This document shows, piece by piece, positions 1 to 7,423 of a stretch of DNA of 24,729 nt. The notes beneath the pieces are model-generated. The model saw only the letters and a program-made list of their open reading frames with translations. It was not told where the DNA came from and searched no databases. Numbering within the stretch: the first letter of the stretch is position 1; the number at the start of each line of letters is the position of its first letter. The stretch is from positions 1-24,729 of IMG/VR virus record IMGVR_UViG_3300049207_000024; one strand, 5' to 3'. Both the position numbers and the translations under genes were made by a program. The DNA comes from a virus.

Positions 1-144
1 GGCCGGTGCCGTGCACATCGCGCTCGTGGCGGCAATCTCGGCCTTCACCTCGGCCAATTGCTGCTCGTACCGCCAGGCGCGCACCGCGAAGAACGGCGCG
101 AGCGCGGCGACGAGCACGAGCGCAAGCTCAATACAGCGTCTCAT
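1..144 (-). CDS. Small membrane protein, truncated by the window edge (possible lysis protein)
   Basis: Only the first 48 codons are present, and the frame stays open to the left edge. The start is ATG at 144, overlapping the end of the DUF1996 gene by 17 bases. The N-terminus is a short basic stretch (MRRC) followed by a hydrophobic segment of about 18 residues, then a charged helix-like region rich in Glu, Lys and Ala (YEQQLAEVKAEIAA). One N-terminal membrane anchor followed by a predicted coiled coil is the shape of an Rz-type inner-membrane spanin, and lysis genes often follow tail-fibre genes. That role is inference from shape and place only. The protein could be any small anchored phage protein. 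Confidence 0.6.
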   Translation of the reverse strand, partial: MRRCIELALVLVAALAPFFAVRAWRYEQQLAEVKAEIAATSAMCTAPA

Positions 145-1264
145 TGGGGGTAAGCCCGAGAAGGTGGGCGTGGCAGTTCAGCGAGGCATGCAGACAGCCC
201 TGCACCATCTGCGTCAGCACGGAGGAGTTCCAGCCGTTCCACCAGTCGCCGTGGGCGCTCAGGCCACCTGCAGCGTAGCCGAGCGCGTAGGTATCGGAGG
301 CTAGGCGCCAGTTCTCGGGTCTGGCGCTGGCGCTGACCTTGTAGCGGATGTTGTAGCTAATCTGCGGGATCATCACCGGGTGCGTACCGGGGCAGCCCGT
401 CGATGGGTTCTCGTAGGCCATGTGACTCTGGTGATTCACCGAATCGAGGTTCACGCCATCCCAGCACTGCGGGAAGAACACGATCAGCTGCACGTCTGAT
501 CCGTTGGCGCAGCCGGCGCCCGGGATCGTGGCCGAGAAGTTCTGTCCGAGCGGGCATTCCCAGCGGTAGGTGTTGCCCAGCGTCGTCGATGTGTTCGCCG
601 GGTTGCCTGCAATGATGCGCAAGTCGGCAGGCGGCACCGTCACCGCAGTCAGGTTGGCCTTGCGGTAAGCTGACTCATTCTTGTAGTAGACGATGTTTGC
701 GTAGGGGATGACCGGGAAGCCCGTCGTCGTGTCGACGACCGCCGGCACCCAGTACGCACTGCGGTTCGCGATACCACCAACGCAACTACTGCGCCCGACC
801 GTCGCAAGTTGCGTGGTCGGCGCAGTCAACTCGGAGATGTCTGAGTTTCCGAAGAAGTTGTGTAGGTGGCTCTTCTTCGGGTAGCCGACGCCGCCGACCG
901 GTGGATAGACGATTGGATCGAAGAACCCGAGATGACTGGTCGCGCATACGATGCGGAAGGCGCCGCCGTCTGGCGTCGACTCCGGTTGGATCGCGCCGCT
1001 CGTGTTGTCGCGCTTGCGCAGCGTTGAGAAGCCGTAGCTCGGCGCCGGCAACGCACCACCGTTCACCTCGAACTGGAGCGAGGGCCACATCTCGAAGACG
1101 CCGGCAGCAGCAGCCACCGGATAACTCGGTGCAGCGACGCTGTCCAGTTGCCCCATCACTCCACCGCCAAGATCGACGCTCGGAAGATTGACCGAGAAGC
1201 CGGCCACAGCACCGGCAACCGATGCAAGGAGAGCGGCGATCGTGAGCTTTCTAAGTCCGAGCAT
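128..1264 (-). CDS. Secreted DUF1996-domain protein in the tail-fibre module
   Basis: 378 residues, starting at ATG 1264 in a TGATG junction with the upstream gene, with GGGGA ahead of it. An export signal is visible: basic MLGLRK, a hydrophobic run to about residue 22, then a polar region. The body carries hallmarks I associate with DUF1996: HLHNFFGN at about 133-140, CWDGVNLDS with NHQSHMAY at about 267-284, a CPGTHP segment at about 291-296, and HGDWWNGW near residue 340. DUF1996 is known mainly from secreted fungal and actinobacterial proteins and has no firmly established activity. The conserved His and Asp residues suggest metal or carbohydrate binding (inference). It is last in a run of tail-adhesin genes, so it may act on the cell surface or be exported by a lysogen. 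Family call fairly sure, role unknown. Confidence 0.8.
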   Translation of the reverse strand: MLGLRKLTIAALLASVAGAVAGFSVNLPSVDLGGGVMGQLDSVAAPSYPVAAAAGVFEMWPSLQFEVNGGALPAPSYGFSTLRKRDNTSGAIQPESTPDGGAFRIVCATSHLGFFDPIVYPPVGGVGYPKKSHLHNFFGNSDISELTAPTTQLATVGRSSCVGGIANRSAYWVPAVVDTTTGFPVIPYANIVYYKNESAYRKANLTAVTVPPADLRIIAGNPANTSTTLGNTYRWECPLGQNFSATIPGAGCANGSDVQLIVFFPQCWDGVNLDSVNHQSHMAYENPSTGCPGTHPVMIPQISYNIRYKVSASARPENWRLASDTYALGYAAGGLSAHGDWWNGWNSSVLTQMVQGCLHASLNCHAHLLGLTPNETLY

Positions 1265-2391
1265 CAGAATCCCCGAGAGACGAAACCTTGGAGCGCGCAG
1301 CCGATCGCGGCGACACTCGTGCTTGGGTTGTTGCACCATGGGTGCATGTACACCTCTGGATCGGACACCAGCGTCCAGGTGTACTGAAGTTCCCAACTGA
1401 TGCCGCCGTCCTCCGACGTGTCGAAGTGAACCTCACCAGACGGCATGTCTCGGCGGATGCGCACGCGGCAAAGCGACGACGGGCTCGAGAACGTGTACAG
1501 CGACCCAACCGCCGTGCCGTCTTGGAACGGGCGTGCCGTGCCATTGGTGACGCGGACCGAGTGGTCCATCTCGTTGAGCGTCTGCCCGGCCGACGTGTTC
1601 ATCTTCAGCGCGATGGAGCGGACCGCCGCATCGGTGTCGGCAACCTGCATCTCCACCCAGCCGCTTGTCTCCAGCTTGGCCTGATGCGCAGAACTGCCGA
1701 ACGTCGCCTGCGTTAGCGGGTGGCACTGCGTGGTGCCGCCGCTGCCCGAGTACACGAACCCGCCAGCACCGCTTGTCAGTACGGTGAACGTCGTCACCAG
1801 CGTTGCAGCCGTTGCCGGCACCGGGAACCCGTTGGCGACCGTCACCGCAGAGAAGCTGGGGGCGAGGTTGCCGGCGTAGTCCTTCACCCGCAGCGAGTCC
1901 GTGGCCGATTGCGTGTAGGCAATCGTTGGCAGATCGCCTGGAACGAAGTTGCTAGACACCTTGACCTTGACCGTGTTGTCAGCCGCAGTGGCTGACAGGA
2001 CCGTCTTGGCCGTGGCTACAGTGCCGGCGACGACGAACTGCGCCGCACCAAGCGCGTTGGTGGACAGTTGCTTGTTGTAGGTGATGAGCACCTCATCCGG
2101 CGCTGTGATGAGGATCTGCACGCCGTGGCGCCGCGGTGCTGTGGTATCGAGTGTCAGGCCGACGACGCGCGGCGTCAGCGTGGCGCCATCGTCAGCGGCT
2201 TGGACTGTGTACTCGTAGTACGAGGCGCCGGCCGCGCTCTGTGCGCCAGAGATGTCCACTCCGTTGCGCTGAATGAAGATCTGGCCGTGATATCCAACCG
2301 GCAGCACGACACGCAGAACCTGTCCAACGAAATACGGCGTTGGCGCATTCCTGCGCTGTGCTCTACGGGCTGTAGCGATCACGGACAGCAT
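1264..2391 (-). CDS. Tail-associated protein with SWM/Ig-like repeat and C-terminal binding domain
   Basis: 375 residues, ATG at 2391 preceded by GAGGATGAACG. Three parts can be seen. An N-terminal beta-rich region (about 1-80) has a GYHGQIFIQRNG segment. A domain at about 88-190 runs from VQILITAPDEVLITYN to VKDYAGNLAPSF and resembles the SWM/SwmB repeat (Ig-like, found in large adhesins). The C-terminal part, about 205-375, is rich in short beta strands and may be a concanavalin-like or other binding fold (inference). There is no signal peptide, in contrast to the next gene. It sits between a beta-helix protein and a DUF1996 protein and shares a TGATG junction with the latter, so a virion adhesin role is likely. 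The exact target cannot be read from sequence. Confidence 0.75.
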   Translation of the reverse strand: MLSVIATARRAQRRNAPTPYFVGQVLRVVLPVGYHGQIFIQRNGVDISGAQSAAGASYYEYTVQAADDGATLTPRVVGLTLDTTAPRRHGVQILITAPDEVLITYNKQLSTNALGAAQFVVAGTVATAKTVLSATAADNTVKVKVSSNFVPGDLPTIAYTQSATDSLRVKDYAGNLAPSFSAVTVANGFPVPATAATLVTTFTVLTSGAGGFVYSGSGGTTQCHPLTQATFGSSAHQAKLETSGWVEMQVADTDAAVRSIALKMNTSAGQTLNEMDHSVRVTNGTARPFQDGTAVGSLYTFSSPSSLCRVRIRRDMPSGEVHFDTSEDGGISWELQYTWTLVSDPEVYMHPWCNNPSTSVAAIGCALQGFVSRGF

Positions 2392-2400
2392 CGTTCATCC

Positions 2401-3393
2401 TCAGCAGGAGAACAGGAAGAACGCCGGAGCACTCGACGCTACCGGAGGGGTGTCGTACTCCCACGCACCAATGTCGTAGCCGGCGCCGACGGGCCGACTT
2501 GTGCCAACGATGTCGGCCGCAGCATTCGTCGCATCCGTCGTTCCAGCATCGACCATGGCCGACGTGGACTTGATGCGGTAATCGCGCGTCGCGTCGGTGA
2601 TGTTCTCGAAGCCGGAGCCGGTCGTCGTGTTGTATGTGATCTGCGTGAAGCCGGTCGGCGGCGAAGCAACGTCGGTGCGGCACGTCGTGTAGCTGGTGGT
2701 CGCGCTGCCGCTGGATACGGCAGACACACCGAATACGGCGCAGTTTTGCAGCGTCGTCGTGCCCGATGTGTACGAGTACGCAATGCCAGCAGACGAGCCG
2801 GCCAAACCACTTGGCTTCGCGATCGTGCAGTTGTACATGCTCACATTGCCCTGGACAGAGCAAATGGAGCCGGCATTCGCCGAGCGCTTGACGATTATTG
2901 AATTCTTGACGATGCCTGCCGTTGGGGTGCTGGTGAGCACACCGTGCGATGCATCTGCCTGCCCTTCGATGATGCACTGCGAAACGACGTAGTTACCGCC
3001 GTTGTTGATGAGCAGCGCCTCACGACCGCCGTTGCCCTGAATCTGTAGCTTCGTCAGGCGCGCGTACTGCTCGCTGACGATCACGGCCGCGCCGTAGTTA
3101 TCCCCCGCGCTGATGCTGGTCCCGTTGGAGCTATTCCAACGGAGTGCGTTTGTCAGTTTGTTGGCGTGGTCTGCAAAGCTCGCCCCAGTGTTGGTGGTCA
3201 ATTCCTTGTAATGCGTGGAGTCCACCGTGCTGCCGGCAATGGTCAGGACGGTTCCGCTGGCGGTCGCATTGAACCCCGACAACATCAGGCCGCGCCAGAT
3301 GTTCCCATCCGTCACGAGGTTGGCCGGGGAGGCGTCCTCCCACGCCTGAAGCGTAGAGTAGTCGCCGCCACTGCCGATGGTGCGGTCAGTCAT
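2401..3393 (-). CDS. Right-handed beta-helix tail or adhesin protein
   Basis: 330 residues, ATG at 3393, overlapping the preceding gene by 8 bases. The N-terminus (MTDRTIGSGGDYSTLQAWED) is the typical opening of phage and bacterial proteins of the pectate-lyase-like beta-helix fold, where GGDYSTLQAW leads into the helix. The rest is short repeating strands rich in Asn, Thr, Ser and Gly (for example NNGGNYVVSQCIIEGQ, VSMYNCTIAKPSG, TLQNCAVFGVSA), matching successive rungs. It ends in a DIGAWEYD motif often seen at the C-terminus of such proteins. The fold is typical of receptor-binding or polysaccharide-degrading tailspikes. No catalytic residues can be assigned, so whether it cuts sugar or only binds is open. 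Confidence 0.8.
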   Translation of the reverse strand: MTDRTIGSGGDYSTLQAWEDASPANLVTDGNIWRGLMLSGFNATASGTVLTIAGSTVDSTHYKELTTNTGASFADHANKLTNALRWNSSNGTSISAGDNYGAAVIVSEQYARLTKLQIQGNGGREALLINNGGNYVVSQCIIEGQADASHGVLTSTPTAGIVKNSIIVKRSANAGSICSVQGNVSMYNCTIAKPSGLAGSSAGIAYSYTSGTTTLQNCAVFGVSAVSSGSATTSYTTCRTDVASPPTGFTQITYNTTTGSGFENITDATRDYRIKSTSAMVDAGTTDATNAAADIVGTSRPVGAGYDIGAWEYDTPPVASSAPAFFLFSC

Positions 3394-3766
3394 CGCCGCC
3401 TCCCAAGATGTTCGGGTCAGGCCGCTTCGGCTTGCGCACCTTGCGCGCCATGATGTCGTCGGCAGTCATGGTCGCGGTGTCCGCTGGCAGCGCATCGATA
3501 TCGAGCCGGAACGCGCGCCGCTGAAGCATTCGGCTTGGCGCTGACGGGTTGGTGTTGAACTCTCGGCCTAGGAACGACTCGCCGACAGCGAGCGGCACCA
3601 GTGGCACCCTGACAATGCTGTACTGCGGGTCGTCAAGTTCGGCTCGCCCCCACTCCCATCCGTCGGGGACGGCGACGATGACATCCCCGCGCTTCGTGCA
3701 TTGCGCGTCCAAGTAGGGGTCGTCCGCATTCACCTTGTCGATGACGCGCACCAACAGTTCACACAT
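3386..3766 (-). CDS. Conserved phage protein of unknown function
   Basis: 126 residues, ATG at 3766 with an AAGGACGG stretch upstream. Features visible are MCELLVRVIDKVN at the N-terminus, a DAQCTKRGDVIVAVPDGWEWGR segment (about 20-41) and a basic, Pro-rich tail ending in GGGDD. The 'KRGDVI..PDGW.WG' pattern recurs, to my memory, in small phage proteins found near tail genes, but I know no function. There is no signal peptide, membrane segment or catalytic motif. It lies between the cupin-like and beta-helix genes and overlaps the latter, so it is probably co-expressed late and may be a virion or assembly factor. Confidence 0.75.
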   Translation of the reverse strand: MCELLVRVIDKVNADDPYLDAQCTKRGDVIVAVPDGWEWGRAELDDPQYSIVRVPLVPLAVGESFLGREFNTNPSAPSRMLQRRAFRLDIDALPADTATMTADDIMARKVRKPKRPDPNILGGGDD

Positions 3767-3781
3767 GGGTGTCCGTCCTTC

Positions 3782-4195
3782 TTAGGCGTAAGCCTTTTCC
3801 CAGCCGTCGTACACCTGCACGATCTGGCCGAAGCGTTCATCGGCCATGGCCATGAGCTTGTCGAGCAGCGCGTCGTACTCGGGATCCTTGCCCTTGTGGT
3901 CCACCAGCGCCTGCGGCACGCGGTGGGCATAGACGCAGTGCCCGATGCTGCCGTCTTCCACGGCGGTGATGCGGTGCCGCACGCCGGCCTTGATGAGCAC
4001 CCAGTTATGCCGCTCGCTGGCGCGCTTCACGACCGACTTCACGGCATCACCTTCGGCATCCAGCAGTTCCACGCGCAGTGCCCCGTGCGGGATGTAGGTC
4101 GTGTGATCGAAGGTGTGCTCGTGGCCGATGATCGAGTCGCCGGCATTCTCGAAAATCATCTCGCGAAGGAGGATGTTGCCGCTTACGTATTCCAT
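3782..4195 (-). CDS. Cupin-like small protein in the tail module
   Basis: 137 residues, ATG at 4195, three bases after the stop of the 1074-residue gene. The centre reads like a small cupin barrel: GHEHTFDHTTYIPHG at about 24-38 supplies a cluster of His residues in the place of cupin motif 1, and VLIKAGVRHRITAVED at about 66-81 resembles motif 2 with its His. Cupins of this size often bind a metal or a small ligand or sugar. The C-terminal 40 residues look helical. The role in the phage is unknown. Placement among tail-adhesin genes suggests a virion accessory or sugar-binding part, but a soluble enzyme is equally possible. The family call rests on pattern only. Confidence 0.7.
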   Translation of the reverse strand: MEYVSGNILLREMIFENAGDSIIGHEHTFDHTTYIPHGALRVELLDAEGDAVKSVVKRASERHNWVLIKAGVRHRITAVEDGSIGHCVYAHRVPQALVDHKGKDPEYDALLDKLMAMADERFGQIVQVYDGWEKAYA

Positions 4196-4198
4196 GGT

Positions 4199-7100
4199 TC
4201 AGACCTTGATGTAGTAGGTGTCGTTGGCGTCTGCCTCGTGGACAAGGCAGTTGATGTGCGGAACCCAGTCGAGCGGCCGATAGTTCTGGTTGTTGCTGCC
4301 GCCGTCGTAGTTCCATGCCGGCAGGCCGTCGCCGCCTACCGTGATCGTGCTCACGGTCCATGCGTTGGTGAGAGGACTGCTCGCTGGCGGAGTCAGCACA
4401 TGGAGCGTGTTCCCGCTCTGGTTGATCCGCGCATAGAACGCCTTATTGACCGGGTGCCACACCCAGTTGATGCCGTTCTGCGATGGCAAGGTGCCGGACA
4501 GTGTGAGCGACGTCTGCCCGGCCGCGAAGTTGCCGAGTTGCCATGCTTGGAGGTGGCTGCCGTGCATGATCAACAGCAGTCGTGCCGAGTCATAGATGAC
4601 ACTCGACCAGTAGTCGCCGCCCTGCTGCGACGGCGACGAGAAGCTCGACGTCGTACTCCAGGCGTAGCTCGTCGGGTTCACCTGTAGATAGGCGAGTTGC
4701 GTCTGCCCGTTGTTGAACGCCGTGACGTAGTAGCGTTGAGTCGTTGGGTCGTAGGCGGCGCAACCAACGAATCCGACGCCAGCGAAGGTGCCCGTGACAG
4801 CACGCTTCGTGAGTCCAGTCGAAAGGTCAACGTAGTGCGCGGTTGGGCTTTCGAACGAGTCCGCCGTTGCACCAGCCCTGCCAACCGTAATGACGGACCC
4901 GAGCGTTCCGCGCTCAAGCGGCTGCAACTGGCCGTACTGGTGCGCTGGTGCGGCCAACTCTCCAGCAGCATTGTTCGCCGCAGTGATCGCGTAGTAGGGG
5001 CTGCCGGTAGTGTCACCGGCTGGGAACCCTGAGCCCTGGTATGAGGCCGCCGTGTAGTTCGCCCCGCCTGTGCCGTTGATGTTCGGCACGCGCTGCCATG
5101 ACTTCGTCGTCAGGTTGTTGACGATCGCGTCATAAATGCCGGCATTGTTGTGCCCGCCAGGGAGCCACTTCACACGCGCACCGAGCGGATAGCTGAAGTT
5201 CTTGACGTAGGCAGTGCCTGAGTAGCTGTTGAACAGCGCCTGCTCCTGCTCGGACGCGGTATGCGTAGAAGCACGTACCGACGAGGCCGTAGCACTCACA
5301 GTGTTAATCACCTTCAATGAGGTGTTCGTCGTGCTAGGCGGCGTGAACGGAAGCGCGGTGGCAGTCGCTGTTACACGAGGAACGAAGGCCCACTTCGGAT
5401 AGTTGTTCCAACTGCTCGATGCGTTGGCCGACCAGCTATCGGATGACGTCAGCCGCAGGTATGCGTCTGACGCCCCCGTGGCGCCGTGGTCCACGGCATA
5501 GCACAGCGCCGCGTTCGCAATCGCCCAGTAGTTGTCTCCGACCATGTTGGTCGGGTCGCTCCCGCTGGTGCCCTGGCGCGCAGTCCCTGCGACGCTGTTG
5601 CCAGCCCCGTAGCTGACTGCAAACACTTCGCCCCACGACTGATAGCACGTGGCCCCAGAGCCATCCGTCGCGAACCTGAGGCCGTAGCTCGCGCCACGCA
5701 TGCCGTCGTAGTCCTGATAGGCGCCGCTGATACCCATCCGCCCGACGATCCACTTGTAGTGGTGATCGCGAACCGCGTTCTGGTTCGTCATCGACGTGAG
5801 CGGCTTCAGGTCTGACAGCATCCCGTGCGTCATCGTGACGAAATCGAGTTGCCACGGCGGGATAGATCCAAGGTGCGGACTGCCGGCGCTGGCCGGGTAG
5901 TCCCATCCGGTGGTGTTGCCGGTCGGTCCACCGAAGTCGTAGATGTAAAGCGCACCACTCCAAACCTGAGTAGCACCAGATTGGCGGATCGTGTTCAGGC
6001 TGTCGTAGTTGGTGGACAGCAGCGTGCGGTATTCGGCAGCAATACCTCCAGCTTGCAAGTGCGTATCGCGTGCCGCCGCGACGTACTGGCCGATTGTGCG
6101 CAACTCCCAGGCGTGGCCGCGCGTCTGGTGCGTCTGGATCAAACGCGATGTTCCGTTGCCCTTGGAGTTCCCGGCCGACAGGTAGCACAACGCGGCCTGC
6201 AGCCCCATCGTGTCGTAATGCCAGCGATCACCAGTCACCAAGTAGGCTACGTAGCCACCCGAGCCATGGTGGTTGGCCTCCCACTCCAGCACACCGGCTG
6301 CCGTTCCTGGGTTGCCTCCGCCGCTCGGCCCACCCTGATCCCAATTGGCGAAGTCTGACGGCTTTGGGATGTCGTCCGTGTTCTTGGCACGAACGCAGAT
6401 TGCATACGAGCGCAGCGAAGACGCCATCGCGACCATGGCCCGATAAGCGCGGGCATCACCCGTGGCGATCCAGAAGGCGTCCGACGACGTGAGAAGGCCA
6501 ATCTGCGGTTGTTCTCCGGTGCCGCCCATGTCCTCGGCGAGAACGTTTCGCCCCATCGCCGCATAGGTGCCGTCCAGCCCGTTAAGCGTTGCCGCATCGG
6601 CCCCGGTGTAGCCCTGGTTCGTGACCATCTTCGAGGCGCGCCAGTGCGACATGTTGTACGCAGGCGGCTGAATCTGTGGGTCGGTTCCGTTGACCCAGTA
6701 CCAGCCGTCATAGCTGTTTTCCGCCTGGATGCTCGATCCCTTGTAGACAGTGAGCGAGGCGCTGCCGTTGTTCCAGACAACCGTTCCATTGAGCGTGAAC
6801 GACGGAGTGAAAGTCCGGTCCACGTTCGTCGAAGTAGCGCCGGCCCCGTTGTCCAGCATCGGGTTCTCGATGATGGCCTTCGCCCTCACCTGCCCATTCT
6901 GGTAGACCTGCGTGTACAGCCATGCGAGCATCCCAGACGAGCCGATCGGGGCTACATACTGGAACTCCGACATCTCGTGGCCCTCGTACCACTGTGTCTC
7001 TACGGCGTCGGTTTCAATGTTGAAAGTCACGGACCCATGCGCGCCGGCACTGATCGTGTAGGCTCCGGTTACGGCAGATGCGCCGATGTTGGAGCGCGTA

Positions 7101-7423
7101 ATGGCAGTCCCGCTCGGCGGTGTCCCGTTGGTGACGCTCACCGCCGCAGAGGGCGACATTGAGGCACGGCCGGTGATGAACGCATGGCGCACATAGCCAC
7201 TCGGCCAGTGGGCCGTGACATCGACCTGATAGTTCGTCAGGTCAGTCGCCACTGACATCGTTTCACCGTCCGCGAACGTCAAGCCGACCGGTGGAAACGG
7301 GTACGTGCTATTCGCCGCAGTAGTGGTCAGCGTGAACGACGTTAATTCCGAGCCACCACCACCGCCGCCGGACGACACCACCCGGCGCTTCTGCCGCATC
7401 GGCAAGAGCGAGCCGAGAATCAT
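4199..7423 (-). CDS. Large candidate polysaccharide-degrading tail protein (RIFT-barrel/lyase-like)
   Basis: 1074 residues, ATG at 7423 in a TGATG junction with the tail-fibre gene; an in-frame GTG lies one codon upstream. After a basic start and a Gly-rich linker (about 19-24), residues about 27-130 have the VTAHWPSGYVRHA pattern I associate with the N-terminal RIFT-barrel domain of PcRGLX/YetA-like exo-rhamnogalacturonan lyases. A helical middle (about 280-650) carries aromatic and His-rich segments such as WEANHHGSGGYVAYL (about 378) and RGHAWELRTIGQY, like an alpha-toroid. From about 725 a propeller- or Kelch-like region follows (GARVKWLPGGHNNAG, AAYDPTTQRYYV). Together this suggests a capsule or exopolysaccharide depolymerase. 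Being a structural protein is certain only from context; the enzyme call is inference. Confidence 0.8.
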   Translation of the reverse strand: MILGSLLPMRQKRRVVSSGGGGGGSELTSFTLTTTAANSTYPFPPVGLTFADGETMSVATDLTNYQVDVTAHWPSGYVRHAFITGRASMSPSAAVSVTNGTPPSGTAITRSNIGASAVTGAYTISAGAHGSVTFNIETDAVETQWYEGHEMSEFQYVAPIGSSGMLAWLYTQVYQNGQVRAKAIIENPMLDNGAGATSTNVDRTFTPSFTLNGTVVWNNGSASLTVYKGSSIQAENSYDGWYWVNGTDPQIQPPAYNMSHWRASKMVTNQGYTGADAATLNGLDGTYAAMGRNVLAEDMGGTGEQPQIGLLTSSDAFWIATGDARAYRAMVAMASSLRSYAICVRAKNTDDIPKPSDFANWDQGGPSGGGNPGTAAGVLEWEANHHGSGGYVAYLVTGDRWHYDTMGLQAALCYLSAGNSKGNGTSRLIQTHQTRGHAWELRTIGQYVAAARDTHLQAGGIAAEYRTLLSTNYDSLNTIRQSGATQVWSGALYIYDFGGPTGNTTGWDYPASAGSPHLGSIPPWQLDFVTMTHGMLSDLKPLTSMTNQNAVRDHHYKWIVGRMGISGAYQDYDGMRGASYGLRFATDGSGATCYQSWGEVFAVSYGAGNSVAGTARQGTSGSDPTNMVGDNYWAIANAALCYAVDHGATGASDAYLRLTSSDSWSANASSSWNNYPKWAFVPRVTATATALPFTPPSTTNTSLKVINTVSATASSVRASTHTASEQEQALFNSYSGTAYVKNFSYPLGARVKWLPGGHNNAGIYDAIVNNLTTKSWQRVPNINGTGGANYTAASYQGSGFPAGDTTGSPYYAITAANNAAGELAAPAHQYGQLQPLERGTLGSVITVGRAGATADSFESPTAHYVDLSTGLTKRAVTGTFAGVGFVGCAAYDPTTQRYYVTAFNNGQTQLAYLQVNPTSYAWSTTSSFSSPSQQGGDYWSSVIYDSARLLLIMHGSHLQAWQLGNFAAGQTSLTLSGTLPSQNGINWVWHPVNKAFYARINQSGNTLHVLTPPASSPLTNAWTVSTITVGGDGLPAWNYDGGSNNQNYRPLDWVPHINCLVHEADANDTYYIKV

